Shown here: in pieces, positions 13,775-14,787 of the stretch | How positions within the stretch are numbered: position 1 is the first letter of the stretch | Layout of the letters: each line of letters begins with the position of its first letter | Origin: Clostridiaceae bacterium | GTDB taxonomy: Bacteria; Bacillota; Clostridia; Acetivibrionales; DTU013 | DNA: 14,787 bases | Direction: 5' to 3' | Assembly (NCBI GenBank): GCA_012799845.1 | Contig: JAAZKL010000160.1 | Location: 1 to 14,787, forward strand | Notes under the pieces: generated by a model | Told to the model about the DNA's origin: nothing | Database searches by the model: none | Seen by the model: the letters and a program-made list of their open reading frames with translations, nothing else | Position numbers and translations under genes: made by a program

Positions 13775-13810
13775 AAAAGGGAAGCCGTACCTGCGTGCGG
13801 TTTCCCTTTT
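13775..13810. terminator. Bidirectional terminator between the CotF-like operon and the SASP gene
   Basis: AAAAGGGAAGCCG (13775-13787) pairs with CGGTTTCCCTTTT (13798-13810) over 13 bp with one wobble, around a 10-base loop. The plus strand ends in TTTTAG; the minus strand has TTTTTAATTT, so both converging units can stop here. Confidence 0.85.
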
Positions 13811-13886
13811 AGTTATCTTCATCGGTCCGGTTGGGTGCCGGCCGTTCAGTCTGGCTGCAATGATCCAATGCCTGCTGTTGCCATCA

Positions 13887-14078
13887 TTATTTGTTCATAT
13901 AGGTTTTTCCGGTATATGCTTCGAAAACCTTCCTGACGATGTTGCCGCCTATCCTGCCCGCGTCTCTTGAAGAAATGTCCCCGTTATAGCCCTGTTTCAG
14001 GTTTACTCCTACCTGGTTGGCGATCTCGTATTTCATCTGGTCGAAAGAAGTCTTGCTTTTGCTTGTATTGTTTGCCAT
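13887..14078 (-). CDS. Alpha/beta-type small acid-soluble spore protein (SASP)
   Basis: A 63-residue protein that coats DNA in the dormant spore, holds it in an A-like form against UV and heat damage, and is degraded at germination. Two family signatures are clear: FDQMKYEIANQVGVNL, containing the germination protease (GPR) site between Glu and Ile of YEIA, and ISSRDAGRIGGNIVRKVFEA, the second DNA-binding helix. GAGGAGGTG lies just before the ATG. The N-terminal Ser/Thr-rich tail and C-terminal KTYMNK are variable in the family. It stands alone between a terminator and an upstream FapA-type gene. A sigma-G-like promoter and an SD-masking hairpin precede it. Confidence 0.96.
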   Translation of the reverse strand: MANNTSKSKTSFDQMKYEIANQVGVNLKQGYNGDISSRDAGRIGGNIVRKVFEAYTGKTYMNK

Positions 14079-14083
14079 ATTAT

Positions 14084-14120
14084 CACCTCCTCATTAACTA
14101 GTCTGTCAAATAAGGAGGTG
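14084..14120 (-). other. Inverted repeat that can mask the SASP ribosome binding site
   Basis: On the minus strand CACCTCCTTATT (14120-14109) pairs with AATGAGGAGGTG (14095-14084) over 12 bp with one G-U wobble, around a 13-base loop. The second arm contains the whole Shine-Dalgarno sequence of the SASP gene. There is no T-tract, so it is not a terminator. Confidence 0.7.
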
Positions 14121-14127
14121 TTTATAA
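14099..14127 (-). promoter_or_regulatory. Candidate forespore (sigma-G-like) promoter of the SASP gene
   Basis: Minus strand: TTATA (14127-14123), 17 bases, CAGACTA (14105-14099), matching 4 of 5 and 6 of 7 positions of the sigma-G boxes, in the place where a SASP promoter is expected. Transcription would start near 14092, leaving a very short leader beginning at the ribosome binding site. Confidence 0.45.
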
Positions 14128-14148
14128 CTTGTAAGATATGGCTGGCAT

Positions 14149-14787
14149 TCAGAGCATTTTGATTTCGCCGTCCTTGAGATAGAATGTCTGTGCTGTTACC
14201 TGCGGATCGACCTGTGCATACATGCCCCCGAGAATTATGTAGCTGTTGGGATAAATACGCCTTGAAACGGAAATTTCCCCGTCACCTTTCTTTTGGAGAT
14301 ACGACGCTATTTGTTTCCGTTCTTCCTCCAGCGCCTTTAACTCATCCCTCAGGACGGCGAGCTTGTCGGACAGTCTTGCCTGGGACGATGCATCTCTCGG
14401 GTGCGATGACTTCAGCCTCTGCATTTCCATCTTCCTGGTGGCTGTTTCGTGGAAGAGTTCATCAAGCCTTCTTACAAGAGCCTGCCTGTTGAAGCCTGTA
14501 ACTTCAAGTACTGTTTTTCTTTCGATTTCAGATCCGCATATGGGGACTGAGATGAAAATCTCCGCCCTGATGTCGCCCCCGATGACCTGGCCGTTAAATG
14601 AATCGAACAGCACGCCCTTTGCTGTGATTTTGCTGTTGATGCAGTAATACCCGATATGGGCCGTTCCTCCGCAGACGATTCGGGCATTGTCGGCAAATTT
14701 CACATAGACGTTTTTCCCTGCGATTATCTCGACCGTGTTCTTTGACGCGACGCCGCCCCTTATATATATACTGCCGTTAGTGCTTAT
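14149..14787 (-). CDS. FapA / DUF342-family protein, C-terminal part
   Basis: The last 213 codons of a larger cytoplasmic protein whose start lies beyond the right edge; the frame is open to the last base, and the GTG at 14703 is an internal valine. It shows the repetitive beta-helix of DUF342 (SIYIRGGVASKNTVEIIAGK, VYVKFADNARIVCGGTAHIG, CINSKITAKGVLFDSFNGQV, IGGDIRAEIFISV). A charged coiled coil follows at about residues 115-165 of the fragment (RRLDELFHETATRKMEMQ, LAVLRDELKALEEERKQI), then a return to beta structure (RIYPNSYIILGGMYAQV). This is the standard order of FapA proteins. Some homologues act in flagellar assembly or polar localisation, others have no known role. Its position upstream of a SASP does not settle the function. 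Confidence 0.85.
   Translation of the reverse strand: MSTNGSIYIRGGVASKNTVEIIAGKNVYVKFADNARIVCGGTAHIGYYCINSKITAKGVLFDSFNGQVIGGDIRAEIFISVPICGSEIERKTVLEVTGFNRQALVRRLDELFHETATRKMEMQRLKSSHPRDASSQARLSDKLAVLRDELKALEEERKQIASYLQKKGDGEISVSRRIYPNSYIILGGMYAQVDPQVTAQTFYLKDGEIKML

Noticed and set aside
14109..14120. Plus-strand AAGGAGGTG resembling an orphan ribosome binding site
   Set aside because: No start codon with an open frame follows on the plus strand (TTG is followed at once by TAA). It is better explained as the complementary arm of the SASP leader hairpin.
14760..14771. Short TA-repeat near the right edge
   Set aside because: It lies inside the FapA-type reading frame and encodes Ile-Tyr-Ile in a beta strand; no sign of an unstable locus.
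1..14787. CRISPR arrays, tRNA genes, insertion sequences, phage or toxin-antitoxin genes
   Set aside because: No regularly spaced direct repeats, cloverleaf candidates, transposase or integrase motifs were found on either strand.

Overview
The window looks like chromosomal DNA from an endospore-forming, probably anaerobic Bacillota, most likely class Clostridia. Evidence: an alpha/beta-type small acid-soluble spore protein, CotF-like spore coat proteins, a DUF421/DUF4363 pair, strong GGAGG ribosome binding sites, a Bacillus-type L20 leader before infC-rpmI-rplT, and no ATPase gene beside its sugar permeases. The DNA is of medium GC and rich in AGG (Arg) and ATA (Ile) codons, even in ribosomal protein genes. 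A Paenibacillus-like relative cannot be excluded from sequence alone.

Region 1 (1-9548) is one tightly packed plus-strand carbohydrate-uptake operon: the C-terminal end of a MalF-type permease (cut by the window edge), a MalG-type permease, a secreted NHL-propeller/TPR protein with a C-terminal membrane anchor, a YIP1-type membrane protein, an 848-residue secreted DUF5696 protein with a glycosidase-like layout, a second MalF/MalG-type permease pair, and a lipoprotein solute-binding protein. The genes from 309 to 7850 abut, overlap or lie within about 20 bases. The binding protein is set off by a 148-base gap with a hairpin, and the operon ends in a very strong terminator at 9506-9548. The most economical reading is import of an oligosaccharide or glycoside, with the DUF5696 protein acting on it outside the membrane and the NHL/TPR and YIP1 proteins as an uncharacterised membrane accessory.

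Region 2 (9550-10990) is the translation operon infC-rpmI-rplT. A consensus sigma-A promoter starts directly after the previous terminator. The roughly 200-base leader carries an L20-type attenuator with mutually exclusive stems. infC appears to start at a rare AUC codon. A SpoU/TrmH-type rRNA methyltransferase with an unusual in-frame tandem-repeat insert follows at 11004-11933.

Region 3 (11942-14787) is a sporulation-flavoured block: a convergent DUF421-DUF4363 pair (minus), two small CotF-like proteins (plus), a shared bidirectional terminator, an alpha/beta SASP (minus), and the C-terminal part of a FapA/DUF342 protein (minus, running off the window). Three of these units have upstream sequences resembling forespore sigma-G/sigma-F promoters, and the SASP ribosome binding site can be sequestered in a 12-bp hairpin. 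No tRNA, rRNA, CRISPR array, insertion sequence or phage gene was seen.
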